Of a DNA stretch of 64,000 bases, positions 27,686 through 34,581 are shown one piece after another. Under the pieces are notes generated by a model that made no database searches, was not told the origin of the DNA, and saw only the letters and a list, made by a program, of their open reading frames with translations. Each line of letters opens with the position of its first letter. The first letter of the stretch is position 1. This DNA comes from an uncultured Paenibacillaceae bacterium (GTDB lineage Bacteria; Bacillota; Bacilli; Aneurinibacillales; Aneurinibacillaceae): the NCBI GenBank assembly GCA_946478845.1, contig CAMLDI010000008.1, positions 1-64,000 on the forward strand, written 5' to 3'. Position numbers and translations under genes: made by a program.

Positions 27686-27871
27686 TCATGCATCCTCCAT
27701 TTGAATCCATGAGGAGAAATTAGGTTGTCGAAAAACAATGGATGTGTTCCTATCGATTGATTGGCGTAAAGGGGAGGAAAGGGATAACCAGGATGGTTCC
27801 ATGGTGAATAATTGTGCAATTTCATCTGGAAGCTGATCCATCACGTCCCGCGTAAGAATTGAATGATTCAA
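27686..27871 (-). CDS. Small protein of unknown function (61 residues)
   Basis: An open frame of 61 residues starting at TTG 27871 with an optimal AGGAGGTGAAA seven bases upstream (27874-27884) and a strong terminator 39 bases past the stop. The protein has MDQLPDEIAQLFTMEPSWL and FRQPNFSSWIQMEDA, no signal peptide and no Cys. The frame extends upstream to 27973, but the RBS decides the shorter form. I do not recognise a family. It occupies the slot of ypmA in the Bacillus order but does not resemble YpmA and runs the other way. Confidence 0.7.
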   Translation of the reverse strand: MNHSILTRDVMDQLPDEIAQLFTMEPSWLSLSSPLRQSIDRNTSIVFRQPNFSSWIQMEDA

Positions 27872-27987
27872 TCTTTCACCTCCTCTTGCGCGTAAAATTA
27901 GTATCACCTTTAACAACCAGAGTATGATTAACACTTTTAGCCATTCTAAAAGGAATGGCTGAGTTTGAAACAAGGCGGAGGAGAATT

Positions 27988-28464
27988 TTGAAGAAATGGA
28001 TTTTTATTGTCATAGGGATTGTCCTTTTGATTGGAGTGACTGTTTTTTTTAGTTTTATTTTTCATTTAAACGGGGTGAATGAAGATATACAGGCACAGGG
28101 GGAATCCCTGGCCAAAAGCACACCCATTAAGACCGTGGATGAAGTGGATGTTTATTATGGAAAAGAACAATGTATCGTTGTGCAAGGGAAGGATGCAAAG
28201 GGAAATCCATTAATGGCTTGGTTTATCAATGGAAAGTCGGAAGTGGATGATGCCAAAAAATTGGTAACAGAGAAAAGTGTCATTGATACCCTGAAAAAAT
28301 CCAATCCCAATATTAAAATTTTACATGTTACACCAGGAAAAGAAGGTACAAAAAAATTCTGGGAAGTTGTTTTTCTGGATCAAAATGAAAAGTATAATTA
28401 TTATTATATTGATATGTATACAGGAAAATTAATCAGTACATTCCTTTTAGAAAAGGCAGCCTAA
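27988..28464 (+). CDS. ypmB: YpmB family membrane-anchored protein
   Basis: A 158-residue protein with an N-terminal signal anchor (residues 4-25) and an extracytoplasmic PepSY-like DUF5590 domain: VDVYYGKEQCIVVQGKDAKG, then KFWEVVFLDQ and YYYIDMYTGKLIS. It matches YpmB, which precedes aspB in Bacillus; the function is unknown. I choose TTG 27988 because GGCGGAGGAG (27975-27983) is placed for it and the protein then starts with KKWIFIVIG, like its homologues. A perfect 8-bp stem (AGCCATTC/GAATGGCT, 27939-27960) precedes the RBS and may belong to the promoter region. Confidence 0.82.
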   Translation: MKKWIFIVIGIVLLIGVTVFFSFIFHLNGVNEDIQAQGESLAKSTPIKTVDEVDVYYGKEQCIVVQGKDAKGNPLMAWFINGKSEVDDAKKLVTEKSVIDTLKKSNPNIKILHVTPGKEGTKKFWEVVFLDQNEKYNYYYIDMYTGKLISTFLLEKAA

Positions 28465-28560
28465 TTGTAGGGTGCTTCTTTTTCTATATTATTAATGGAT
28501 TGATTCAGTCAAATTTGAGAAAAAAGGAAAGAATAGTCAGCCCGGAAACCCTTTTATCTA

Positions 28561-28594
28561 TGATATACTACTTGATATACGATAATATATATCA
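28561..28594 (+). promoter_or_regulatory. Candidate operator: direct repeats plus an inverted copy
   Basis: TGATATAC occurs exactly at 28561-28568 and 28573-28580, a 12-base period. An inverted TATATCA follows at 28588-28594. The array lies 25 bases before the ATG of the membrane protein/FtsH-like operon. AT-rich chance repeats are possible. Confidence 0.4.
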
Positions 28595-28618
28595 TGTATG
28601 TAGAAAGGATTGGAGTAG

Positions 28619-29143
28619 ATGAAAATTCGCCCGTTACCAATCTTTTTGTCTTTCTTTATTAGTGCGTGCCTTTTGTTCGGCGGGTGGTTTCTTTATGGGG
28701 AACAATTTGTGAAAAAACCGATTCGCGATGAAATAGGAAAAATGAAAGGTGTTTCTTTACAAGAATTAAAGGTTGGCAGAGAAAATGTGGCCATTACCAT
28801 TTCATTGCAAGACCCGAAAAAGTTTCAGTCAAATTATCAAGAAATAAAAAGGATTGCAAAGGAAAAAGTCGGAGACAAGAAAGTTGTCATTGATTTTAAA
28901 TCATCAGAAGGTGTAATGCAAACCATCTGGGAGGAAAATCAATTACAAATAGCAGAGGCAATTGATTTGCATCAATATTCACAAATTCAGCAGGTTTTTG
29001 ACAACTTAAAAGGGAAGAAAGTAATAAAGGATTATGTATTGCGAATTGATGATGAAAATATTTATATTTACATGACCAATGGAGATTCACCTTTCTATAA
29101 AGTACTATCACGGACGAAAGAGGTGAACAGAAGCAATGGGTAA
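28619..29143 (+). CDS. Membrane-anchored protein of unknown function, partner of the FtsH-like protease
   Basis: A 174-residue protein with one N-terminal membrane helix (residues 8-27) and an extracytoplasmic alpha/beta region: IRDEIGKMKGVSLQELKVG, LQDPKKFQSNYQEIKRIAKE, then YVLRIDDENIYIYMTNG. The alternation of short strands and helices resembles repeated small adhesion- or PepSY-like folds, but I cannot name a family. It overlaps the AAA+ protease gene by 8 bases (GGTAAAG region), so the two proteins are made together and may meet at the membrane. A possible operator array precedes it. Confidence 0.75.
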   Translation: MKIRPLPIFLSFFISACLLFGGWFLYGEQFVKKPIRDEIGKMKGVSLQELKVGRENVAITISLQDPKKFQSNYQEIKRIAKEKVGDKKVVIDFKSSEGVMQTIWEENQLQIAEAIDLHQYSQIQQVFDNLKGKKVIKDYVLRIDDENIYIYMTNGDSPFYKVLSRTKEVNRSNG

Positions 29144-30671
29144 AGAAATATTGATTGGTGTTTTTCCTGTATTTTTTATCTTCCTTATGTTTCTTGGCAT
29201 TAATGTCGCTCCGCTAATTATTGCTTCCATTATTCTTTTCTTTCTTGGCTATCTTTTATTCCGTCAGGGCGCTGTGTCAATGGTACAAAATAAGGCCAGT
29301 GTTGATGTACCAAAAACGACAGTTAAATTCGAAGAAATTGGCGGGCAAGAACGGGCAAAGAAAGAATTAATGGAAGCCTTAGATTTCTTAATCCATCATG
29401 ACAATATTAAACAGTATGGAATCCGCCCCTTAAAAGGGTTGTTATTAACTGGACCCCCGGGAACTGGGAAAACATTAATGGCGAAAGCTTCAGCCAACTA
29501 TACAAATTCAGCATTTGTAGCTGCATCAGGTTCCCAATTTGTTGAAATGTATGTGGGTGTTGGGGCACAGCGGGTTCGCGATTTATTTAAAGAGGCGAAA
29601 CAAAAAGCGGAAAAAAACCATCAAGATAGCGCCATTATATTTATTGATGAAATTGATGTCCTTGGGGGAAAAAGGGAAGGAAATCAACATCGAGAATATG
29701 ATCAGACCTTAAATCAATTGCTTACGGAAATGGATGGCATTACAACCTCAGAATCTCCCCGTATATTGATTGTTGCTGCAACCAACCGGGTGGATATGTT
29801 AGATGAAGCTTTAATACGTCCAGGGCGCTTTGACAGGCAGATTGTTGTAGATTTGCCAGACAAGAAGGCAAGGAAGCATATTTTGGAAATTCATAGCCGC
29901 AATAAACCTCTTGCGGAGGATGTAGACCTGGATGCCATTGCCCGGGATACTTTCAATTTTTCTGGTGCTCAGTTAGAAAGTGTCACCAATGAAGCCGCAA
30001 TTTATGCATTTCGGGAAAATAGCGAAAAGATAACCCAACGCCATTTTTCCTATGCTATTGATAAAGTAATGATGGGTGAACAAACGGATAAAGAGTCTAC
30101 AGCAGAAGAAAGAGAACGTGTGGCTAAACATGAGTTAGGCCATGCGATAATATCTGAAGTTGTCCGTCCCCGTTCTGTTTCCCAGGTTTCTCTTCGACCC
30201 CGGGGCCAGGCTTTAGGATATGTACGGCAAAGCCCACAGCAGGAAAGATATTTATATACCGTTGACTATCTAGAGCAGCAAATTATGATTGCACTAGGAG
30301 GAGCGGTAGCGGAAGAAATTCTTTATGGGGGGCGGAGTACTGGGTCTCGCAATGATTTTGAGCAGGCTTTGCATTTGGTCAATACCATGATTGATTGCGG
30401 TTTATCCCGTCTGGGTATTGTCAAAATGGATATGGTAACAAAAGAAGATCTCCATGAAGAACGTCAGCGAATTTTAAATCATTTGTTGGAGAAAACACAT
30501 AACATCCTCCATCTTCATTTGCCTGTTTTTCAGCATGGTTTAGACCATTTGCTGAAGGAAGAAGTATTAAATGGCGATGAATTTAGGGAAATGCTTCGTA
30601 AATATTCCATCACTCCAGACAGCAATAAAGTAGAAGATATTCTATTTAAAGAAAACTTAGCTGGGGCTTAG
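29136..30671 (+). CDS. Short FtsH-like membrane AAA+ zinc metalloprotease
   Basis: A 511-residue protein with two closely spaced N-terminal membrane helices (residues 5-42) and almost no external domain, followed by an AAA+ module and a peptidase. Walker A is GPPGTGKT (106-113), Walker B is IIFIDEID (about 167-174) and the SRH is DEALIRPGRFDRQ. The peptidase has HELGH (332-336) and a third zinc ligand in SRNDFEQA (Asp407), so it is likely active. Housekeeping FtsH is over 600 residues with a large extracytoplasmic domain; this is a paralogue. It probably degrades membrane or cytosolic substrates, perhaps selected by the 174-residue partner encoded upstream. Confidence 0.88.
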   Translation: MGKEILIGVFPVFFIFLMFLGINVAPLIIASIILFFLGYLLFRQGAVSMVQNKASVDVPKTTVKFEEIGGQERAKKELMEALDFLIHHDNIKQYGIRPLKGLLLTGPPGTGKTLMAKASANYTNSAFVAASGSQFVEMYVGVGAQRVRDLFKEAKQKAEKNHQDSAIIFIDEIDVLGGKREGNQHREYDQTLNQLLTEMDGITTSESPRILIVAATNRVDMLDEALIRPGRFDRQIVVDLPDKKARKHILEIHSRNKPLAEDVDLDAIARDTFNFSGAQLESVTNEAAIYAFRENSEKITQRHFSYAIDKVMMGEQTDKESTAEERERVAKHELGHAIISEVVRPRSVSQVSLRPRGQALGYVRQSPQQERYLYTVDYLEQQIMIALGGAVAEEILYGGRSTGSRNDFEQALHLVNTMIDCGLSRLGIVKMDMVTKEDLHEERQRILNHLLEKTHNILHLHLPVFQHGLDHLLKEEVLNGDEFREMLRKYSITPDSNKVEDILFKENLAGA

Positions 30672-30724
30672 CATTTAACTTGTATTTTTTTCTTAACAGG
30701 TTAAAATGGAAATTAGATTGACAT

Positions 30725-30748
30725 AAGGGTACTTCATGTACCCTTTTA
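30725..30748 (+). terminator. Candidate terminator upstream of aspB
   Basis: AAGGGTAC pairs with GTACCCTT over TTCAT and is followed by TTTTAT. The T-run is short, and the stem lies 20 bases before the aspB ATG, so it could also be an attenuator. Confidence 0.5.
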
Positions 30749-30767
30749 TACATAAGGAGGAAAAAAG

Positions 30768-31946
30768 ATGAGATTGTCTGATCGGGTGATGAACATTCAA
30801 CCATCGCCAACTCTGGCTATTACAGCAAAGGCAAAAGAATTAAAAGCACAGGGTTATGATGTAGTAGGTTTAGGTGCGGGAGAACCCGATTTTAATACTC
30901 CCCAACATATTATTGATGCTGCAATTGAAGCTATGAATAAGGGACTTACAAAATATACTGCCGCTTCTGGCATTAACGAATTAAAGGAAGCCATTTGTGA
31001 AAAACTGGAGAAAGATAACGGATTAAAATATAACCAATCTCAAATCACGATTACAAGCGGTGCAAAACATGCATTATACAACTTATTCCAGACCATTTTA
31101 AATCCAGGGGACGAAGTGATTGTGCCCATTCCTTTCTGGGTAAGCTATCCTGAAATGGTTGGTTTAGCTGGGGGAAAAACCATTTTTATTGCAGGTCCGG
31201 AAGAAGATGAGTTTAAAATTACGCCAGCACAAATTGAACAAGCAGTAACTGATAAAACTGTAGCTATTGTTATTAATTCTCCAAGCAACCCAACAGGAAG
31301 CATTTATTCTAAAGAAGAATTAGCTGCGATTGCAGAAGTATGCCTTCGCCATAATCTCTTGATTGTGTCTGATGAGATTTATGAAAAATTGATTTATGAT
31401 GGCAATCAACATTTCAGCATTGCTAGCTTAAGCCAGGAAGTTTACGAAAATACTGTTGTGATTAATGGGATGTCCAAGCCTTATTCAATGACGGGATGGC
31501 GGATTGGGTATGCTGCAGGCAATGAAAAAATTATTAAAGCCATGACCAATCTTTCTAGCCATAGTACATCTAATCCAACTACCTTCGCCCAATATGGCGC
31601 TGTTGCTGCTTTAAGAGGAACCCAGGAACCTTTAGAGACAATGCGCCAGGAATTCGAAAAACGGAGAACGGCTGTCGTTAAACTCTTAAATGAAATTGAC
31701 GGCATTTCTTGCAACCTGCCTAAAGGCGCTTTCTATGTATTCTGTAATGTAAAAGAAGCAGTGCAAAAAGGCGGTTACGCAAGTGTTGATGAATGGGCAA
31801 CTGCTTTATTGGAAAAAGAGTATGTTGCATTAGTGCCTGGTTCAGGATTCGGGGCACCAGACTATATGCGGATTTCTTATGCTACTTCTATGGAGCAATT
31901 AGAAGAAGGCGCAAGAAAAATTAAGCGTTTTGTAGAAGGAAAATAA
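30768..31946 (+). CDS. aspB: Aspartate aminotransferase
   Basis: A class I PLP aminotransferase of the thermostable aspartate aminotransferase subgroup, converting aspartate and 2-oxoglutarate to oxaloacetate and glutamate. [16 protein letters not shown] and [12 protein letters not shown] bind the cofactor and [17 protein letters not shown] contains the PLP-Lys. Length 392 equals B. subtilis AspB (393). ATG 30768 follows AAGGAGGAAAA. It lies between ypmB and asnS as in Bacillus, but with the FtsH-like operon inserted before it. A clear terminator follows. Confidence 0.95.
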   Translation: MRLSDRVMNIQPSPTLAITAKAKELKAQGYDVVGLGAGEPDFNTPQHIIDAAIEAMNKGLTKYTAASGINELKEAICEKLEKDNGLKYNQSQITITSGAKHALYNLFQTILNPGDEVIVPIPFWVSYPEMVGLAGGKTIFIAGPEEDEFKITPAQIEQAVTDKTVAIVINSPSNPTGSIYSKEELAAIAEVCLRHNLLIVSDEIYEKLIYDGNQHFSIASLSQEVYENTVVINGMSKPYSMTGWRIGYAAGNEKIIKAMTNLSSHSTSNPTTFAQYGAVAALRGTQEPLETMRQEFEKRRTAVVKLLNEIDGISCNLPKGAFYVFCNVKEAVQKGGYASVDEWATALLEKEYVALVPGSGFGAPDYMRISYATSMEQLEEGARKIKRFVEGK

Positions 31947-31968
31947 CCAGCCTTAATGGCTGGTTTTT
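31946..31968 (+). terminator. Terminator after aspB
   Basis: CCAGCC pairs with GGCTGG over TTAAT, followed by TTTTT. It starts at the stop codon. Confidence 0.8.
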
Positions 31969-32020
31969 CATACTAAAGAGTTTTCGAATATGTATAACAA
32001 ATAAGGAAGGACGGGGATCC

Positions 32021-33310
32021 ATGCTAACGGCTATTTCTCAAGTTGGATACCATATTGGGAAAGAAGTAAAGATTGGTGCGTGGCTTTTTAACAAACGATC
32101 TAGTGGAAAGATTCAGTTTCTGCAACTTCGAGATGGAACGGGTTTCATCCAGGGAGTGGTTGTGAAACAGGAAGTATCCCCTGAAATCTGGGATGATGCC
32201 AAAAAATTAACCCAGGAAAGTTCTCTTTATGTCACAGGAATTGTGCGGGAAGAACCCCGTTCAAAAAGCGGATATGAATTAACAATCACAGGGATCCAAA
32301 TTCTGCAATTAGCCGAAGAATATCCCATTACCTTAAAAGAGCATGGGGTAGAATTCTTGATGGACCATCGCCATTTATGGATTCGTTCTCCCCGGCAACA
32401 GGCGATTTTAAGCATTCGTAATGCTGTAATCCAGGCCATTTACCGATTTTTTGATGAACGTGGTTTTTATAAAGTGGATCCCCCAATTTTAACGCCTACA
32501 GCTGCTGAAGGAACAACGAATTTATTCCATACCCAGTATTTTGATGAAGAAGCTTATTTATCTCAAAGCGGACAATTGTATATGGAAGCAGCAGCCATGG
32601 CGTTAGGGAAAGTGTATTCCTTTGGTCCCACCTTCCGTGCAGAAAAATCGAAAACTCGCCGCCATTTAATCGAGTTTTGGATGATTGAACCTGAGATGGC
32701 TTTTGTAGAACATGAGGAAAATTTAAGAATCCAAGAAGAGTTTGTTAACTATCTCGTTACCTATGTGCTTGAGCGTTGCAAACCTGAATTGGAACGCTTA
32801 CAAAGGGATCTTTCCAAATTAGAAAAAATTAAAGGGTCTTTTCCTAGAATTACTTATGATGAAGCCATTGAACTTCTGCAAAAAGAAGGCCATGAAATAA
32901 AATGGGGGGAAGATTTCGGTGCTCCCCATGAAACTGCAATTGCAGAAAAATATGATAAACCAGTATTTATCACTCATTATCCCACAGAAATTAAAGCGTT
33001 TTATATGAAACCAGATCCGAAAAATCCTAAGGTTGTTTTATGTGCAGATATGATTGCTCCTGAAGGGTATGGAGAAATTATTGGCGGCAGCCAACGCATA
33101 GATGATATTACCCTGTTGGAAGAACGATGCAAAGAACATAATCTGGATGTATCAAATTACCAATGGTATCTTGATTTGCGAAAATACGGCACAGTACCCC
33201 ATTCTGGATTTGGCTTAGGATTAGAGAGGACTGTGGCATGGATCTGCGGAACAGAACATGTGAGGGAAACCATTCCTTTCCCCCGTTTATTAAACAGACT
33301 ATATCCTTAA
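32021..33310 (+). CDS. asnS: Asparaginyl-tRNA synthetase
   Basis: A class IIb aminoacyl-tRNA synthetase charging tRNA-Asn. The N-terminal OB fold (residues 15-105, with [17 protein letters not shown]) binds the anticodon. Motif 2 includes [20 protein letters not shown], and motif 3 is [15 protein letters not shown] near the C-terminus. Length 429 matches B. subtilis AsnS (430). ATG 32021 lies after AAGGAAGGACGGGG. The dnaD promoter lies just past its stop. Confidence 0.95.
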   Translation: MLTAISQVGYHIGKEVKIGAWLFNKRSSGKIQFLQLRDGTGFIQGVVVKQEVSPEIWDDAKKLTQESSLYVTGIVREEPRSKSGYELTITGIQILQLAEEYPITLKEHGVEFLMDHRHLWIRSPRQQAILSIRNAVIQAIYRFFDERGFYKVDPPILTPTAAEGTTNLFHTQYFDEEAYLSQSGQLYMEAAAMALGKVYSFGPTFRAEKSKTRRHLIEFWMIEPEMAFVEHEENLRIQEEFVNYLVTYVLERCKPELERLQRDLSKLEKIKGSFPRITYDEAIELLQKEGHEIKWGEDFGAPHETAIAEKYDKPVFITHYPTEIKAFYMKPDPKNPKVVLCADMIAPEGYGEIIGGSQRIDDITLLEERCKEHNLDVSNYQWYLDLRKYGTVPHSGFGLGLERTVAWICGTEHVRETIPFPRLLNRLYP

Positions 33311-33321
33311 AATTAAAATCC

Positions 33322-33330
33322 TGCTATAAT
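33322..33330 (+). promoter_or_regulatory. Extended -10 element upstream of dnaD
   Basis: TGCTATAAT, the same extended -10 sequence as before panB, starts 36 bases ahead of the dnaD ATG. No convincing -35 is seen. Confidence 0.5.
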
Positions 33331-33357
33331 CGTTCATACAAAGAGGTGTCAGTTGAA

Positions 33358-34098
33358 ATGAGCGATTGGTTTTATAAAACACTTGAAGCAGGAAATACCA
33401 CGGTTTCGAACCTTATTTTGCAACATTACAAATGCATTGGTTTAAGCGATGAAGAAATGATGTTAATCCTTCATCTCCTTCGTTTTAAATCTGCCGGGAA
33501 TTCCTTCCCGACCATTTCTGAATTGGAAAACTGTATGTCTGCTAATGCTTCCCGTATTATGAGTCTTTTGCAACGATTAATACGGGAAAACTATCTTTCT
33601 ATTGAAGAACAGATTGACTTGAAGACTGGCATGAGATCGGAATGGTATAGTTTTGATTTCTTATATCGCAAAATTGCCAAATACCTTGAGGATCAGCAAT
33701 CCAAGGAATCTTCACAGGTTCCGGAACAAAAAAACTTGATTACAGTTTTTGAGGAAGAGTTTGGCCGTCCCTTATCCCCTATTGAATGTGAAAACATCAT
33801 CATGTGGGTGGAACAGGATGGATATAGTGAATCCCTTATATTAGCAGCATTAAGGGAAGCAGTCATATCTGGAAAATTATTTTTTCGATATGTTGACCGG
33901 ATTCTTTACGAATGGAGCAGAAATCAAATTCGGACACCTGAACAAGCCAGGGAATATAGTTTAAACTTTCGCAAACGTCAAAATCAAAGAGGAGACCGTC
34001 CTTCCCCGGTTTATCAAACGAAACAAACAACGATTAAAAATAAAGAAGATTTGCCAGGGGAATTTCCATTTTATAATTGGCTAGAAGGGGAGAACTAG
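33358..34098 (+). CDS. dnaD: DNA replication initiation protein DnaD
   Basis: DnaD remodels origin DNA and helps load the helicase with DnaB and DnaI. The N-terminal winged-helix domain (residues 1-110, SDEEMMLILHLLRFKSAGNS) and the C-terminal DnaD/DnaB2 domain with YSESLILAALREAVISGK and VDRILYEWSRN are visible. Length is 246 (B. subtilis 232). The ATG at 33358 has AAGAGGTG upstream; the frame extends into asnS but has no RBS there. nth, which follows in B. subtilis, is absent here: the synteny ends at this gene. Confidence 0.92.
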   Translation: MSDWFYKTLEAGNTTVSNLILQHYKCIGLSDEEMMLILHLLRFKSAGNSFPTISELENCMSANASRIMSLLQRLIRENYLSIEEQIDLKTGMRSEWYSFDFLYRKIAKYLEDQQSKESSQVPEQKNLITVFEEEFGRPLSPIECENIIMWVEQDGYSESLILAALREAVISGKLFFRYVDRILYEWSRNQIRTPEQAREYSLNFRKRQNQRGDRPSPVYQTKQTTIKNKEDLPGEFPFYNWLEGEN

Positions 34099-34131
34099 AG
34101 GAAACCTTGCGCAGGAATGGAGGGCATAAAG

Positions 34132-34548
34132 ATGAGCAATCTAGATGATTTGTTTATTTGTACTAACCCTACGCGAAGGGACCTGAAGAAAATTTTTTTG
34201 GATGAAAAATATGCCCGTGGAATTTTATTGAAAAATGGGGATGTTATCGTTTGGAATGGTGAAGTGATGCATACGAAAGTCATTCCTTTCCTTGTGGAAA
34301 ATGGCATCCATTTTAGTTTATTTAATGACCGATTATCCATCTGCTGGCAATTTGAATCATGGAAAGATATTCAGGAGAGGTTAGTAAAAGCCAAACATCA
34401 TCTGGAGATTATGGGGTTTACAGATGAAGGGTTAATTATCATTGATACCCGTTATTACACCCACACAGATATGGAATTTCCTGAAATCCATTATGGAGAA
34501 TTATTTCAGGAAGGCTTTGAAATAAAACCATCATCGATTGAGGATTAA
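34132..34548 (+). CDS. Hypothetical protein
   Basis: A 138-residue soluble protein without signal peptide or membrane segment. Segments such as LDDLFICTNPTRRDLKKIF and YARGILLKNGDVIVWNGEVMH suggest a small alpha/beta fold, but I recognise no family. ATG 34132 is preferred over ATG 34117 because GGAGGG lies eight bases upstream. It begins 33 bases after dnaD, so it may be cotranscribed, and it ends at a strong bidirectional terminator shared with ppdK. Confidence 0.7.
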   Translation: MSNLDDLFICTNPTRRDLKKIFLDEKYARGILLKNGDVIVWNGEVMHTKVIPFLVENGIHFSLFNDRLSICWQFESWKDIQERLVKAKHHLEIMGFTDEGLIIIDTRYYTHTDMEFPEIHYGELFQEGFEIKPSSIED

Positions 34549-34550
34549 AA

Positions 34551-34581
34551 CAAAAAGGGCACCTATTAGGTGTCCTTTTTG
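34551..34581. terminator. Bidirectional terminator between the hypothetical gene and ppdK
   Basis: A 14-bp stem (CAAAAAGGGCACCT with AGGTGTCCTTTTTG, one G-T pair, ATT loop) has an A-run on one side and a T-run on the other, serving both converging transcripts. Confidence 0.85.

Noticed and set aside
27583..27825. 80-residue minus-strand frame over the small gene
   Set aside because: It lacks an RBS and runs through the terminator palindrome; the frame starting at 27871 has strong signals.
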